DNA of 64,000 nucleotides from Aquila chrysaetos chrysaetos (Eukaryota; Chordata; Aves; Accipitriformes; Accipitridae): NCBI RefSeq assembly GCF_900496995.4, contig NC_044005.1, positions 25,735,363-25,799,362 of the forward strand. Reading direction: 5' to 3'. A model generated the notes under the pieces. It made no database searches and had not been told where the DNA came from. It worked only from the letters and a program-made list of their open reading frames with translations. This document shows, in pieces, positions 26,645 to 40,835 of this stretch. The position numbers were made by a program, and so were the translations under genes. How positions within the stretch are numbered: the stretch's first letter is position 1; each line of letters starts with the position of its first letter.

Positions 26645-29600
26645 ATGAGCAGGGCGAGGGCGGACGAGGAGGAGTACTGGCACAGCTCCAAGTTCCGTGC
26701 CTTCACCTTCGACGACGAGGATGACGAGCTCTCGCAGGTAGGGTCCGACCCCGGGTCTGCTGGGGCGCCGCGGCCCGGCGTGAGACACCCCCCGCCCCGG
26801 GCAGGCCCCTCCGTGGCCGTCTCAGCCCAGGCCTCGGCCCTGCGCTTCGCTGAGGGTCTGTGCTTCGTGGGTGGGGTGGATGCTGGCCTCCTGCACTGCG
26901 TGGAGGCCACCAAGGGCTCCCATCTCGCCCCCCACTGTGGCCAATCCGAAATCTCATTAGGACCGTGGTTCCTCGCCCGTGCAGCAAACTGGAACTCCTG
27001 CTGGTTGAGCTGTCAGCGTCTGTGTAGGTGTCGGTGGCCTTTGGATTCCCAGCGGCGAGGAAGGGCTGCTGTGTCTGCTGAACACCTACAGGTGTAAAAT
27101 ACCTCCTCCAGAACAGGCAGTGGAAACCGAACAAGACATATTCAAAGCTCTGAGGGAGACTGTTTGAAGGTAATAGGCGATGAAGCGCAGTCTGCAACAC
27201 TGGTAGTCTTTATGCAAGCTCTGTCTTTTGCCCGTAGCTAAAGGAATCCAAACGGGCTGTGAATAGCCTTCGGGATATCGTCGATGATGATGATGATGAC
27301 GACCTTGAGAGGGTCAGCTGGAGCGGAGAACCTGTGGGAAGTAAGTGCAGAAGTACTGCAAGTTATCCTTCAGACAGAGGGAGTTTAAAATTACCGCTTA
27401 AGTCATGTCATTTAGTCAAGGTCAGGAGTACTACTCCCCATCTAATCCTGCATATCTAATCTAATTCTAGTCTGCTCGGGTCACATTGTGAGCCACTTGA
27501 TTTACCTGTGTGGATCCACTGAAAAGAGAGCGAGCAGAAGCCCAAATTACATAAAGGAGTGCAGACAAGTGGAGGGAATTCACTGTGTTTTTCCCAGTGT
27601 GTAGCCCAGCTCGGAACACATATTTTGGAGGTTATGACTTGATATTCATCATGCTCAACTGGCCTGCAGGACTCTAGGTGATCTTTTCCTTCACGCTGCT
27701 GCCTGAAATGGCACCATTTAAAGTTCTTTGTGCTTTATCCCCACAGCACTTTTAAGGAGATATTCCGAGGTTTAGTGTGTGTTTATAGACTGACTCTTAT
27801 GCTTGAAGTTTGAAAGGGAATTGTAAGCATTAAGCAAATGCATTTCTAGTGATGATGGGAGCCAGCTCATGACCCACGCACGATGCTGTCTGCTGCGCTT
27901 TGGAGTTCATGACCCACGGAATACATGGCACTTGCTAGCCAGTGCCAAACAGTGAAAATTTACATTTGGATCATCCAGAGGACCTTTAGAGAGTCTGTTG
28001 TTCTTGTCCTATGTGGTAGCTTCTCCCTCTGGTTCAGGCCATTTCTTTTCCCACCCAAGGTCTCTACCTGTCTGCTTTTTTGTTCTATCATCCTGTCCTA
28101 AAATGTACGTTGTGCAGCTGCATGAAAAGAAGGGAAAACTGTGTCTCAAACAAGCAGGAGGGAGACATATGCATTGTTGCCAGCAGCATATGCACATTGA
28201 TAGCTGTTTTGTCTGTTGGAGAGAAAAACTATCTTACTTTTCCAGTGTTCAGGAAGGTATGCTCTTATGCTTCTGTAATTTGAGGAAACCCAGGGATTCT
28301 CTGTCTTGCTCTGTACCTTTAGAGCAAGGATATGCTTTAGCCCACGGAACAACATATAAATGTTGGGTGGTCTATGCATTTTTTTTATATAAGCCATAAC
28401 CAGCTGTACAACATTGCTGAAATCAAACATTTCTGGAGGACAACACACAACTGTTTAACAAGCAGTATTACACGGGATTGGGATTCTGTGCACTGCATCT
28501 ACTTAGTGCTGAGGGTTAAAGTTATTGGGATATGCTAATGCAGAACTGAGCAGGAGACACTTGGTAACATTCCTGCCATGCCATAAAACCATTCTTTACA
28601 GACTAGTTTTCTCTTTCTCTGTCATAAATGACCTCTGTCTGCACTTAGGTATCTCCTGGTCAATCAAAGAGACAGCATCCAGCAGCACTAGCTCGCTGGA
28701 GGGCCGAGACTCCAGCCTACAGAAGGGCTCTTCCTCCTATGCTGCTTTTCCCAAACAAGTTTCCTCCTACTCCCTAAGCAGCCTATTCAAAGGTGAGGTT
28801 GGTTCCTCATACACAATATAGACAAATGGGTTTTCCCTCAAGAATGTCAAGGGGCAACTGTGTTATCTTACGTAAATTGTTTTCTCTTAAGTGTACTGCA
28901 AAACAGGGAAGCTCTGATCTCTCCTGAGTGTGGGAGTGTATCTCTCAATGGTCAGAAATTGGAGGCTGTCTTGTGCAGAAGATCACGTGTTCTTGTGGTA
29001 TGGGAGGGGGCTTTGGAGATTATGCCTTCTTAAAAGCCAGGTTCTCCAGAACAGCAAGGTAGAGCACAGCACTGTACAGCAATCCGTTTGCATGGTGGAA
29101 AAGAGCAGGCTACAAAGGGACTGGCTTGACCCATGTGGTCTTCGTTTGATCTTCAGTACTGTAGAGAAGACAGGTTGGTTATCCTTTATTTGGAGCTCAG
29201 CTGGCTGCTGTTGATGTTGTAGTTGGTTCAGCAAACACATGCTAGCAGCAGTGGTGGAATAGCTGGTTATGGGGAGAGCTGCACAGCACACCATGGGGAG
29301 ACTTACACAGCTTGCAAGAGTTCAGTTCTGTTGTCACACAGCCAGACAGCAAACCAGCTTTTACTTTGTCTCTCTTTCTCTGGGGTGGTTTTTTGCTCTC
29401 AACTTTGATAATACAGTGATAATGAAAGGCATCCAAATTGCAGCCCCAGTGAACAAAGCTGTCCGTGTTGCCATGGCCTAAGCAGTGCTGTGTGCTTGAG
29501 CCTCTGCTCTGCAGGTAGATGAGTGAATTCAGGCTCTCTAGCCTCTCCTGGTCTCAGTAACGAGAGGGCAGATAGGGCCATGGTGTGGTGTGTTTTGTGA

Positions 29601-32600
29601 TGCCACAGACAACTTCAAAGCCTTAGACTGCAAGCAGGTGAGACCCAGCTATGCCAGTGTAGTGTGAATCACTATACAGAGTGGCTTGTTCTACAGTGGC
29701 ATAGCTGCAGAGCACTGGCTTGCAGTCTAGGCTTGTGTTCCCTCTGCAAGAGATGTTGCTGCTGAAGAGACAGTCTCTCATGAGTGTTTGTTTTGATTTC
29801 AGGACGAAACAAACTTCCAAGTTTCCAGTCCCTTTCAGACGGTAAGTTTTGAATCGCAACCTCATTTTGGGAGAGGTGCAGATTTATGTAAACCAAAGCA
29901 TTTCCAAAAAAAGGCAAGTGTCATCTTCCTTATGTTGCAGAAGGGGAAACTGAATCATGGGTTGTCTGAAAGTCATTCAGCAAAGAAGGAAAAGAGTTGG
30001 CGTGATGGTTTGGGGTAACCTGCTTATGTAGAACTGATGACTGTTGGGTTTAGAGCAGCTTTGTATTGCCATTTGGTGCTTGAGCTTGGGTCTTCTACCA
30101 TGAAAACCAAGAAAATGGCGGTTTTGGAAGTGGATGTGAATCAGAATTTTGATGTGCTACTCAGCTTTGCCTTTCCCTCTCAGCCCTCTCTGACACAGGA
30201 GTTAAAAACTACACCCCAGAGCTGCGCAGACCGAAAGCTGAATACAAGGTGAGCAGCCTGTATTTGTAGTGTGCTGAGATCAGAGTACTGCCAGAAGAAC
30301 TTCCTACTCTATTGGTTTCATGGGAAGTGATTAATCGCTATTTCAGACAGCAGAAGGCAATGCAGGGCGTAGGACAGGGAGCTTCAAAACGCAGCCTCAC
30401 AGTAATTTAGGTGTTCTCTGCTTTTGCTCAGAAGTAGGGAGCTTTGCTGGGGGTCTTAGTTACTCCTTCTCCCAATGAATGGCCCAGCAGTCTTTGTGAA
30501 AAGGATTTCTAAATAGTGCTTTGCCTGTAAGCTGTTTTCATGCTGGGTCAGATGAACTGGCATCACATGTGCTTTTTAAAATTTCTGGATCTAAAGGCTT
30601 CTAAATTTCTTGTTCATGAATCACTGGGACAGCACAGAGGGAGTTGCACAGAGGCGGAGTTCCAGTTGGCAGGAATGTTCTTCTCCCAGAGAGGCACTGT
30701 TAGGTGTTGCAGAACCTAGTGGATTTTGGGACTGAGTGGATTCCTCCTACTAGGTGCGAGGTTGTGGTTCCATGTCCTCAGGTCCGGCCAGTAACGGGAC
30801 TGAGCACATATTCCCAACAGATGCAGGCCTGCACAATACTAACACAGCTGCCCACACAGATTAACTCAGAAACCAATGGCTTTACTAACAGACACATAAA
30901 CACACAACACTCAAGCCTGATCCTGAGCCTTCTTTCTGTCTGACCAGGATTGAATTCCACTAGTGGAACATACACACACTCTATGGGTCTCTCCAGTAGC
31001 TGGTCTTAGACATCCAGTTTGTTTTGTAGCTGAATCCCAGACCCCAGTCTTGTTCAGTGGCTGGCACCTGGACCCTTGAACCCCTAGGGTTTGTGGTACC
31101 ATTCCGCTTCCTGGTACTCAGACTGCTTATTCTACTCACTGGCTCATTGAGCTTGAAGTTCACTAGCATTCATATGAACACATACACTTGGAATAGAGAG
31201 CCCACGCTAAGAAGGTGGTTAAATACAGAATTTAATGAGAATATAAGACAGACTGCAGTGATCCATTGCAGGGCTCAGTCAGACAGGCACACTAACTAGC
31301 CACTTGTTTAAACTTGGCTGGCACCCTATGGCCGTGTTTCTCTCTATTTTCCCATGCTTGTTCCTGCTCAATTAATTTTGATCCCTCTCTTTCCCTGCTT
31401 TTTGTCTTTCCTGTAAACTTCCGTAACAAGCTTCACACGTTTACACAACCCTCTTAAAACATCCCAGGATTTTTTTTCCCCTGTGTCTCATACTAAGTCC
31501 TGTGCCTCTTTAGGGTTGCATGGTGTTTGGGGAGTTTCTTTGGTTTACTCACCTTGGAGGGGTTTTACACAATGGAAAATCACCTAATCTATCTCATTTG
31601 GTGGTGGCTTGGAGTGGCCAAGTCGGTGTGCTCAGATTGTGCTGATTAGGTTATTGGGTTTTCTCCACCTGTCCTTGGCCACCTGATCCTCACCAGATTG
31701 GTGTGTTTATGTTGATTAGCCATTAATCACATAAGGTAACAGGCAGCACTTCCTGAAAGCACAGCAGAGTAAGTAAGTGTGCCCTGTTGTGTTGTGTTCT
31801 GTGCCTGGAAAGGCAGTGAAGTGGGAAGGAGAAGTGTTGTACAGCCCCTTAAAAGCAGGCAGGAGTATTGTAAGTGGGGTGGAACAAAGAAGGGAAAGTT
31901 AGTGGCAGCTTTGCAACAGTGTCTTGACAGTGACAGGCTGAGGAGCTGTCTCTGGCCAGAGGTGCTGGAGGGAAGCCTGGTGCTCAGGACATGACACTCA
32001 CTTACACATTGACTTGAGAGACTCATGCGCAGTGGTCCCCTAATGGGACTGTGTCAGCTGCCTTTTTCTTTAGATTTGGGCTTTCAATAAATCTTCAATG
32101 AATTTAAAATTCAGTGTCCCCAGAGCTGGTTCTGGTTACTCCCTTTCTCTGGCTCTTTTGAGGCAGAAGGCTGAATTACAACCGCTGGCTTGAGTGCCTC
32201 ACAAAGACTTAGATGCCTTCTTGGAGTCTGAGTTCAGGAGTGGCTCAGGCCACTGCCACTTTTATCGAGTGCTTCCAGATCGTAGTCTGCAGGCTGCAGG
32301 GGAAGAACTTTGGTCATTGCAGCAGCTGTAGCGTATTACCTTAAGATGGTCTTGCTACAGGCTTCAGTGGTCTTGTCACATTGTACTAGTTCTGTGCAAC
32401 TCTCCAGGCACTTGCCTGAGGCTGTTGTCCCTGTGTTCTCCACGCTGCTGTGGAAGGCTCACCAGCAGAAGTCTGTCTGAATTGTAACAAGAAACCAACT
32501 CCATCCCCCTCAGTCTTGGGTTTGTCAGTTTTGTGTGTGTTTTGTTTGTCCTTCTGAAAGCAACATTGGAACTTTAATTTGCAAGGAGGACAACCTATTG

Positions 32601-35600
32601 AAATGCACTTCTTACAAAGGATATGATGATGGACCTTACTGAGGCAATAGAAAGACTCTGTGTTAACAACTGAGCCTCGAGCTTCCCTCCCTGCCATCAT
32701 GCAGGGTCTGAGGGCCCAGCATCTGCACCTGAACACTGTACTGATCCTGCTAACAACCCCCCTGGAGCAGCTGAATGATAAGTCTGAGAAGCTACACGTG
32801 GGCCATCACTGATCCACCACAAGTGGAAAGCAGCTTGGGGACTGCTGGCATGATCTGGCCTCTTGAGGGTCAAAAGCTCTTTGTTTTTCTTGTGGCAGGA
32901 TTACGGCAGTGATTGGAGCCCCAGAGATACAGTCAGGCGAATGCAGAGGGGCAAGGTAAGGACTTCCCACTCCCACCTGCTTGCAAGAGACGGAAGGTGT
33001 GCGGTCCTAAACTGCTTTACACTTCCCTATGCTCCTGGCTGTTCCAGGAGCAGGGAGGGGATCCATGTTGCTTGCAGCATCTAACAGCAACAGTGCTCTG
33101 CCTGTCTGCTGCTTTGCCGGGTGGCAGTGCTGGGATGACACTAGCTCAGGAGCGGCAGGAGACCTTCAGGGTTTTGTTGCATTGTTTACTTGAGTTGTCC
33201 CCTCAGCTAGGCTCTCACAGGAGCTGTCTATACTGCTCTGTCCCTTTCTACCCTTTCTGCTCCCTGGGGCTGGGTTTATGGAAAAAATCCAAGGGTGCAG
33301 GGCTTTACTTCCCTTCTTAGTTGGTTACAAATGGAGGGAGGAAGACAGAAGCAATCTTGATTACACTGGAGCTGGAATCTTAGTCTCAGGTGCCTCAGTT
33401 TGCAGTGAGCATGCAGGGAGCTCGTGGTTTTACTCTGCACGTCTCCTCAAAGGCTGGGGTGAACTAAAGGCTGAGAGAGGCCACAATTATATTGTAAGAA
33501 GGAGGAAGAGTCTTGCAACTCTACTTTTTTGGTCTCCTCCATGGAAAGGGCCCTGCAGAGTTCCCTCCTCCTGTCCGGGCTGGTAGTTTGTGGTGTGCAG
33601 GGAAGTTTTGCCTTGTTACAAGGGTGTTTGTGCTGAATGTACAATGTCTGCTGTCTTAGTCTGGGCAGTAGTGAGGGCTAACTCTGCAACTCCTGTGGAC
33701 AGATTCCCAGGTATCATGCAGCATATGGTTTCAGCTAAATGAGAAGTTCTCTGCTGGTTGGGAGGACAGTTACTCATGTTGATGTTGCTGAAGGGCTCAC
33801 AGGGGAAGAATAGGTAGTACCTTCGGGGTTGGTTCAGCCTGGGGATTGTCTGATGTCCCGTATGCCTACTTATACCTCTTCAATCTCCAGGTCTGCTCTC
33901 TAGAGAGATTCCGCTCCCTGCAGGACAAGCTGGTGCTCTTGGATGAAGCTGTGGCAGGGCATGATGGAAATGTCATTACAGCTGTGAGTCCTGCTGGGGC
34001 CATATAGGGCTGGGACTTCCTGGGTGATCCCACAGAGGGTGCTTGTGCGAATGCAATCAGTTGGCCACCTAATTGTGCAAGATGGGGGGTTGTTCTTTAC
34101 TTAAAACCAAGAAGTTACTGAACAGTGTCAAAGCTTGAGACTGGGAAGTTCCATATTCCTGCTGGCTTTCTTGTCACTCTGCAGAATTCATGTCAGGTTA
34201 AAAACAAGGAATCTGGTCCTTCAGCCTTACAGATCTTTGCAGCAACTTCTTGAAGGCTGAGGTTTAATCTGCTCATTGCAGCACAGAAGATTTGAGGGGC
34301 TTCTCCAGTTTATCTGGCTTCCAAAGCATCAGGCAGCAAATGGGACTGTGTCAGAGCTTCCCTCATCCAGATCTTTAAAGCCTTTGGATCTCTCATGGAA
34401 AGGTTTTTCTTTGTAAATTTTGGTCTCACTTACCTGAGCTCCAGAGTAGGAGCTTAGGCAGGCATCCAGGCAGCTGTGGCCCTGGCTCACCGCTTGTCCT
34501 GTGTCTAGTGGGTAGCAGAATTCAGTTCAGTGAGCTGTGTCTTCAGAGGCCCTTTGCAAAAGCTTCCCCAGGCCTTGACCAGTTTGCTGTCTGTCTGCCT
34601 TAATTCTGGTGAAGACTGATCTGGTCAACTGAGAGCTGCCTCTCTGCTCACAGGTCCTGATATTCCTGAAACGGACGCTAAGGAGAGGTAAGTGTGACTG
34701 GGGCCAGGGTTTCTATAGTGTGTTTCAGTTAAGGACAGAGGGACTAGTTCTTTCACTGGGTGCAAGTCACAAAGAGAGCATCTGGGGTATTGCTACTTTA
34801 CTGAGCATGAAATATTTTTGCAGCGAGTGTAACATGGGAGGGGGGGTGGTGATGCCCACGAAGGCCCCAGAGAGGGGCTTTAAGCGATGGTAGGTGGTCG
34901 TGGTGATGGGGTGAATGAAAATGAATCTGTAGGGGTAGCACACTGCTGTGAATTCAGCTGGCAGCCTGGTGAATGGGCTCCTCTGTGCTCTAGCCTCCAA
35001 GACTGTGCTTTAAATGGGATAAGGTTGTTGAATCCTGCCAATGGCTTGCAGCTCCACGCACCATGCTTAGCCCCCTCTGGCTTGATAGTGCTAACTTAGT
35101 CTATCCACCTGTACATATCTCTCTCTCCTGTAGAGATCTTGTTTCGGGAGCTGGAGGTGCGGCAGGTGGCCTTGTGTCATCTGATCCATTTCCTCAAAGA
35201 GACGGGTGAGCAGAAGTTGCTTCTGGATCTGCTCAGGTGAGGCTCTTGCCCAGCCTTGTGGCAGGGCTGAGCACGCTGCTAGGAACCTGCCTCCAAATTA
35301 ATGCTTGCTGATTCCCTTTTGCAGGTTCCTAGACAGGACTGAGGAAGTTGCTGTAAGTATTCCCAGGAGCAGATGTTCCCTTTCCTCAGTGAAGAGGGAG
35401 TGTAGTGGGCAGGGGGAGGCTGGCTGCAGGGTGTCTGTAGTCAGGCAAGAGCTTTGCATCCCCATTTTGCCCTCTGGAGTCCTGTATCTCCCAAATCCAT
35501 GAGAACAGACTGTGCTTCTTTTCCCTCTCCCTCCAGCTGTCCCAGTACCGGGAGCATTTGAACATCCAGGATGTAGAAAAAAGGAGGGAATTTCTGAAAG

Positions 35601-38600
35601 GCTGCATTGGGTAAGAAAAAATGCAAGAGGGTGGGAAGGATGTGGGTGCTTCACAGAAGGTGGTAGTAAAGAAAATTAGACCTCTGTCCCAGTGCCACGG
35701 CTTAGGTAGTTGGAGAGTTAATGTTGGTTTTGCCTCAGTGGGAGTGGGGTGTTGTGGGCACAATGTAGACCAGAGAGGACAAATTTGTGGTGATCACTAA
35801 TCCAGCATCTTTTGCTGCTTACATGGGGGCAAAGATGCTTCAGGGACCTTCTGATCATCGACTGTTCAGGTTGTGAAGGATGAAAGCTTTCGTGCCTGAG
35901 CACTTGAGGAAATGGGTAGCATCAGCTTTAGGTTGTTCTGTGAGAGATGCCACATAATTTTTCCTTCTCTGGAGCCTGTCTAGGAGAGAGCCAGTTGGAG
36001 AGGGCAGTGGGGCAAGAGCTTGAGTACCTACTAGCCACTCAGGCTGGGGAGAATGGGAGGTGTTCCCCACATCTCTGTCTGTGGGGAGCATGTTTGGTGG
36101 AGAACAGCATCCTTCTAAGTGTACTGTGTTAAGAGCTGCTGACAGTGCCTCCTTCCTCCATGTCTGGCCAGGCTGCCATTTTCAGCTGAGGATACCTCCC
36201 ACATCCAAGACCATTATACCCTGTTGGAGCGACAGATCATCATTGAGGTATGAAATCTTCCCTGCTGGTCAGGAGATGACTGGGACTAGCTGCGAGATCT
36301 CTATCTGTCCCTAACTTATACCACTTTGGATCTAACCAACCTGCCCTGGCTAGTGTAGTTTAACTGCTGTCCAAGCTGCTGTGCCAGGCACATGTGTGAA
36401 ATACCAGACCTGAGACTTCATGGCATGTTGAGGCTGTGCTTATGCATTGTAATCACATCAATCTCCCCCGTTCTTTAACCCACAGCTGGGTCAGGCAGTT
36501 GCCCTGGCTCATGTTCACCCTCTCTGTCTTCCTTTTTTCTGCAGGCCAATGATCGGCACTTGGAGACGGCTGGGCAGTCAGAGATATTTCGGAAATATCC
36601 TCGCAAGGCTTCAATTCTCAACATGCCACTAGTGACCACCCTCTTCTATTCCTGTTTCTACCACTACACAGAGGCTGAGGTGAGAAGGGTTACATTTCAT
36701 CCCGGTAGCCCTCAATATGTGGGGTGGTTAAACTGGGGCATGTTAAGGAAAGAAGGGGAGGGAGGTCATATTTTATGCCTCAGAGAGACGTAGAGGAACC
36801 CAGCTCCCCTTGTCGATCTGGGACCAGTTTGGAGTTTTCTTTCGTGCTCTAAGATGGGACATTCAACCTGGGACAGCCTGTCATGGAGTTGCCTCCTAGA
36901 AACCACTGTCTTTTACTTCTGGCTCCAAGGAGCCAGAATTGTCCCTTAATCCCATGAGGCTGAGGTGTGTGGTGCTGGTCTTTGAAGTGCTGGAGGTGCA
37001 CAAGTTGAGGATGTAGGGGAAACCAAACCAGAGAGCTAATGGGGTGGGATACTTGCTCTCTTCTGCCAGCTGTTTCCTCCTGTGGCACTGACATGAACAA
37101 AAAGCAGTAAAAACTTGGGTAGATTCACCCTGTGCGAGGCAAATGCTTTGCAATGGGTGTCTGAACCTCTCCTGTGGCCTGCTCTGCTGAGTTTGCACTG
37201 ACTTGTCTGCTTTCTTTAGGGAACGTTCAGCAGCCCGACCAACCTGAAGAAGACATTTAAGGTATGGAAGTCTCCTGCTGTTGTAGCAGCACTAGCTGAA
37301 AATGTGGGCAGCCAAATTGTATTTAGCCAGGGGGCTGGGTAGGAGTTTGAGGGGCTCAGCACTGAGATGGGGGGAGCATGGCATCCTCCTTGAGCAGGGC
37401 CATTCTGGAGGCTCAGAAAGGCAAGTGGTAGCCTTGTGGAGGCTTTCACTCGGGTGCACCTTGGCTGCAGCAGCACTTGCAGATCCCCACCTCTTGCTCT
37501 CTACAGCGCTGGCCCTGGCCTCAGGCAATATCTCACCTCCTTCTCTGGCTGTTGGTGTGGGTCCTGACAGGGCTAGGGGCAGATGCCATTCCTGTCCAAC
37601 CCACACAGGCCTTCTGAGTTGTGCTAGTGCTCCAACTGCAGCCTTCTACCTTGCAGATTCCTGATAAGCAGTATGTGCTGACTGCCCTGGCTGCTCGTGC
37701 CAAGCTGCGAGCGTGGGATGATGTGGATGCCCTCTTCACCACCAAGGTGAGCTGTGGAAAGCCTTGCTGGGGGCTGAATTCCAAGTACTGATATCTACTA
37801 TGGATAGCTGGCTTGTTCTGGAGTTACTGGACAAACTGGTTTTATTTCAGCAGGGCCCAGCACCTCTGCTGCAGAGTGTTGCAATACATTCCTCCTCTCC
37901 CTTCCTAAGACCTCTGCAGGGCCTGGCTTGGCTGCAGCAACACCGTCAGAGAAGGGAGCTGTCCTCGTTCTCTGTTACCAAAGGGTTTGCAGCCAGCCCG
38001 CGCTCAGCCGCTGCATGACGGGCTCTGTCAGTGGTGCATGTGGTGGCTGGTGGCGTATGTTGCTGTCACTGGGGAAAAACATTTTCTTGTGGCTGGAGGG
38101 ATTGCCCTTTAGCATTAACATAGGGTTTGGCTCTCATTTCAGAACTGGCTGGGCTACACCAAGAAGAAGGCACCTATTGGTTTCCACCGAGTGGTGGAGA
38201 TCTTGCAGAGGAACAATGCTCCTGTGCAGGTGAGCAAGGAACTGCTGCATACGTCCTCCTGCTCTTTGTTGGGATCTGCAGTGTGAATGATTCCTCAAGT
38301 GAGCTGCTTTCTAGCTGGGAGCGGGAGAACAGCTTGCCGAGCTGCTGGCTCTGCAAGGTGGGCGCAGCACTCAGCTGAGTGACCCATGCATCAATAGGAG
38401 GTGTAGGTGGTAGTGAGGGCTGGGTCCTACATCTGATTGCAAGAGGGACAGCAGGCCTAGAGCTGTCTGGGAGCTCTCTCCCAACAGTGCATTGCCACCT
38501 TTGTTTGCTGCATTAACTTCTTATGCTTAATCTGGCTGGCAATGGTTAACCCGATCCATAGGAACGAGGTAGCCTAGGACTCCGAGCTTTGTGAGCAAAG

Positions 38601-39580
38601 CTTTACTGCCTCTGGGATCCTGAGCAGTCTTGTCCTGGTCACTTGTTGCCTTAGGAAGGAAGGGGTCAAGTCTGTGTGACCAGGTTTGTAAGGTTTTGTG
38701 ACTGGGGTGAGAGAATGATGCAGGCAGTACCTGCAGAAGGGAGCTGAGACACTCTTCCTTCCCTTGCAGGTGCTGCAGGAGTATGTGCGCCTGGTGGAGG
38801 ATGTGGAGACACGGTTGAACCTCGCCACCAAATACAAGTGCCATGATGTTGTCATTGAGGTAGGTCCCTGCTGTGTGTCTGAAGAGATGGGACAAGAGCC
38901 TGCTTTTTCTCCGTAGCTTTCCTGTGGTCTGCCATGTGCCACTTGCTGTCATGTGCCTGGTGGGGTTTGTTTATACCTGTGGCCTGGGAGCAGTGATATG
39001 ATTCCCAGGGGAAGCCAAGTGAGCCAGGAGAGTGGGTCCTGGTGTTTGTGCTGTGTGGAATTGTGCCGTGGTGGGAACCTGAGGGGGGATTGAAGAGTTG
39101 CCCTGCTCATCTACAGGGCACCATCTAACCGTGGAAGTGTCCTCTTCACTCAGCTGGGTGCTGATTTTGCTGTTTATGTAGACATACAGGGATCTGAAGG
39201 ATCGCATCCAGCTGACAGCATATAAATGCAAGGTGGAGCGAGGCTCTGCAGAAGAAGACAAGATAAACAGCATTCTCAACAACATGGTAAGAAACACCTA
39301 CTTTTTCTTCCAGAGACTCTCATCAGAAACGGCCATAGATTAGGTGTAAGGGCATGGCTGTCCTACATACTTTTTATCCCTGCTGAGAAGCTAATCTTAT
39401 GTTTGGGGTTGCATTTAGTGTGGGACTGAAGGGTGAAACTGATAGAAATAGCACCCTCTGGCCATAGTTGTCCTTCTCAGGGATTGGGACTCACTGACTT
39501 GGCCTCTGAGGGATCTGTGTTCAGCACTGATGTTGGTAATGTCTTGTTCTCTCTTTTAGCAAATCCGATGGAAGAACTGA
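26645..39580 (+). CDS. VIPAS39: VIPAS39 (SPE-39 / VIPAR), VPS33B partner
   Basis: Trafficking protein that binds VPS33B and acts in late endosome/lysosome, granule and apical sorting. Nineteen coding exons: 26645-26737, 27238-27340, 28649-28792, 29803-29841, 30184-30248, 32899-32955, 33891-33983, 34654-34687, 35134-35236, 35325-35352, 35537-35610, 36172-36247, 36545-36679, 37220-37261, 37657-37746, 38143-38229, 38770-38859, 39182-39286 and 39560-39580. They sum to 1479 nt, or 492 residues, against 493 in human, and all phases join. Residues 1-60 are acidic ([38 protein letters not shown]). A Ser-rich linker follows. An alpha-helical Vps16 C-terminal-type region runs from about residue 160 onward ([84 protein letters not shown]). 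It ends QIRWKN. An in-frame GTG lies 12 bases upstream, but the ATG at 26645 matches family starts. Intron 5 carries an LTR. The gene appears intact. Confidence 0.97.
30698..31741. mobile_element. Probable solo LTR (about 1.04 kb) in VIPAS39 intron 5
   Basis: The segment starts TGTTA and ends TAACA, inverted termini as in retroviral LTRs. The flanks are GGCAC on the left and GGCAG on the right, a near-perfect 5-bp target duplication. It contains no coding sequence. The family is not identified. Orientation is unresolved: ATTAAA occurs only on the minus strand, near 31230, which weakly favours minus. Confidence 0.55.
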
Positions 39581-40097
39581 GCACCTGTGAAGCAGCCTGC
39601 TTGGCCGTTGCCAGTAAAAGAGGAAACTGCAAAACCCAGTCCAGTGCCAACAGAGCAACTCTGTTACTACTCATTGCATGATCAACGTTCGTCAGTGACA
39701 GTGGGTGCCCGTGACTTGTGGGACAGTGGCATTCAGGCTGGTTGAAGGCAGCTGCTCTAATGTAGCCAGCAAAACCATGGTACTGATCCACCAGGGTTGA
39801 TTCTTTTTGGAATCTGATTCTCTTTGACTTGGCTGTAAGCCAGACATTGCTTTTGTTTATGAAGGGAAGTTGCTGGGCACAGCAAGGTTATGTTTGCTGT
39901 GGGTGGTGCCTGGGCTTATTCTTGCAAGAGCAACAGGTCAGTCACACTCACGGGTCTCTCCACCAAACAGTGCTGACCAGTCCGTGTAACACTCAAGCTG
40001 GCTTGGGCATCACCAGTCACAGAGTAAAGCCTACTGGACTGTGTTCTCCCTGCATCAGAGTGTGTTGGAGGAAAGGACCAGCTGCACCTTAAAGCTC

Positions 40098-40118
40098 TTT
40101 TTTTTTTTTTTTTTTTTA
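40098..40118. repeat. Poly(T) tract in the VIPAS39 3' UTR
   Basis: About 21 T in a row. No retroposon body is recognisable on either side. Confidence 0.8.
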
Positions 40119-40462
40119 TTTTGGTTTGTTCTGGCTCACCCTAGGAAAAGAGGTGTCATATGAACTCCTGCAGAGAGCCAGGACAGCAGCCTCTGCCAGT
40201 ATCCTTGTGCTGGCACTCTGCAGCTCTTGGAAGATCCCTTTATCAGGGAAGAATAGGCACCTAGTGTGGAGCTGGTCAGAGCCCTGCTGCATTGGATGGA
40301 GAGCAAGGAGGGACCCCTCTCAGTTGGCACGAACCTGCTGGCTTCAGCAGCTCTTTTCTCCGAGAGTGTTATGCCAGGAAGGATTGAATTGCACTTTCTC
40401 AGAAACACAACTCCTCAGGCAACTGCTGGCTTCATCCTTCCAGACCTCACTTCAATTCCTTA

Positions 40463-40468
40463 AATAAA
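40463..40468 (+). terminator. VIPAS39: Polyadenylation signal of VIPAS39
   Basis: AATAAA 883 bases after the VIPAS39 stop, followed by a T/C-rich stretch. The 3' UTR would include a T-run at 40098-40118. Confidence 0.6.
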
Positions 40469-40835
40469 CCTGTCTCTTTCTCCTTGGGCTGTTTATTTCC
40501 TTCCCACACTGAGCACTTTGTCACTCTGAGTGCTAATCCTGAGCAATTTATCACACCTCCCACGAAGTGAGTATGCAGGGTGTTTTCTCATGTCCTGAAA
40601 AGCACAGTGCATGTCACCATGGAGTGCCTTTGCTTGCAACAGTACCTTCTTTCACACCTTCAGTGCCATCAGCACAGATGAACTAATTTTAATGTTGTAG
40701 GAGAGTTTGTTGCTACACACAAAGGTGAAGGTTGTGTGTAGCGATGTACCAGTCTGAGGGCAGGTTTGGGTTCCAGCCTCCCTGCTGCACTGTGCACTCT
40801 CAATTTTTTTTTCTGTTGGTGTTTGTTGTTTTTTC

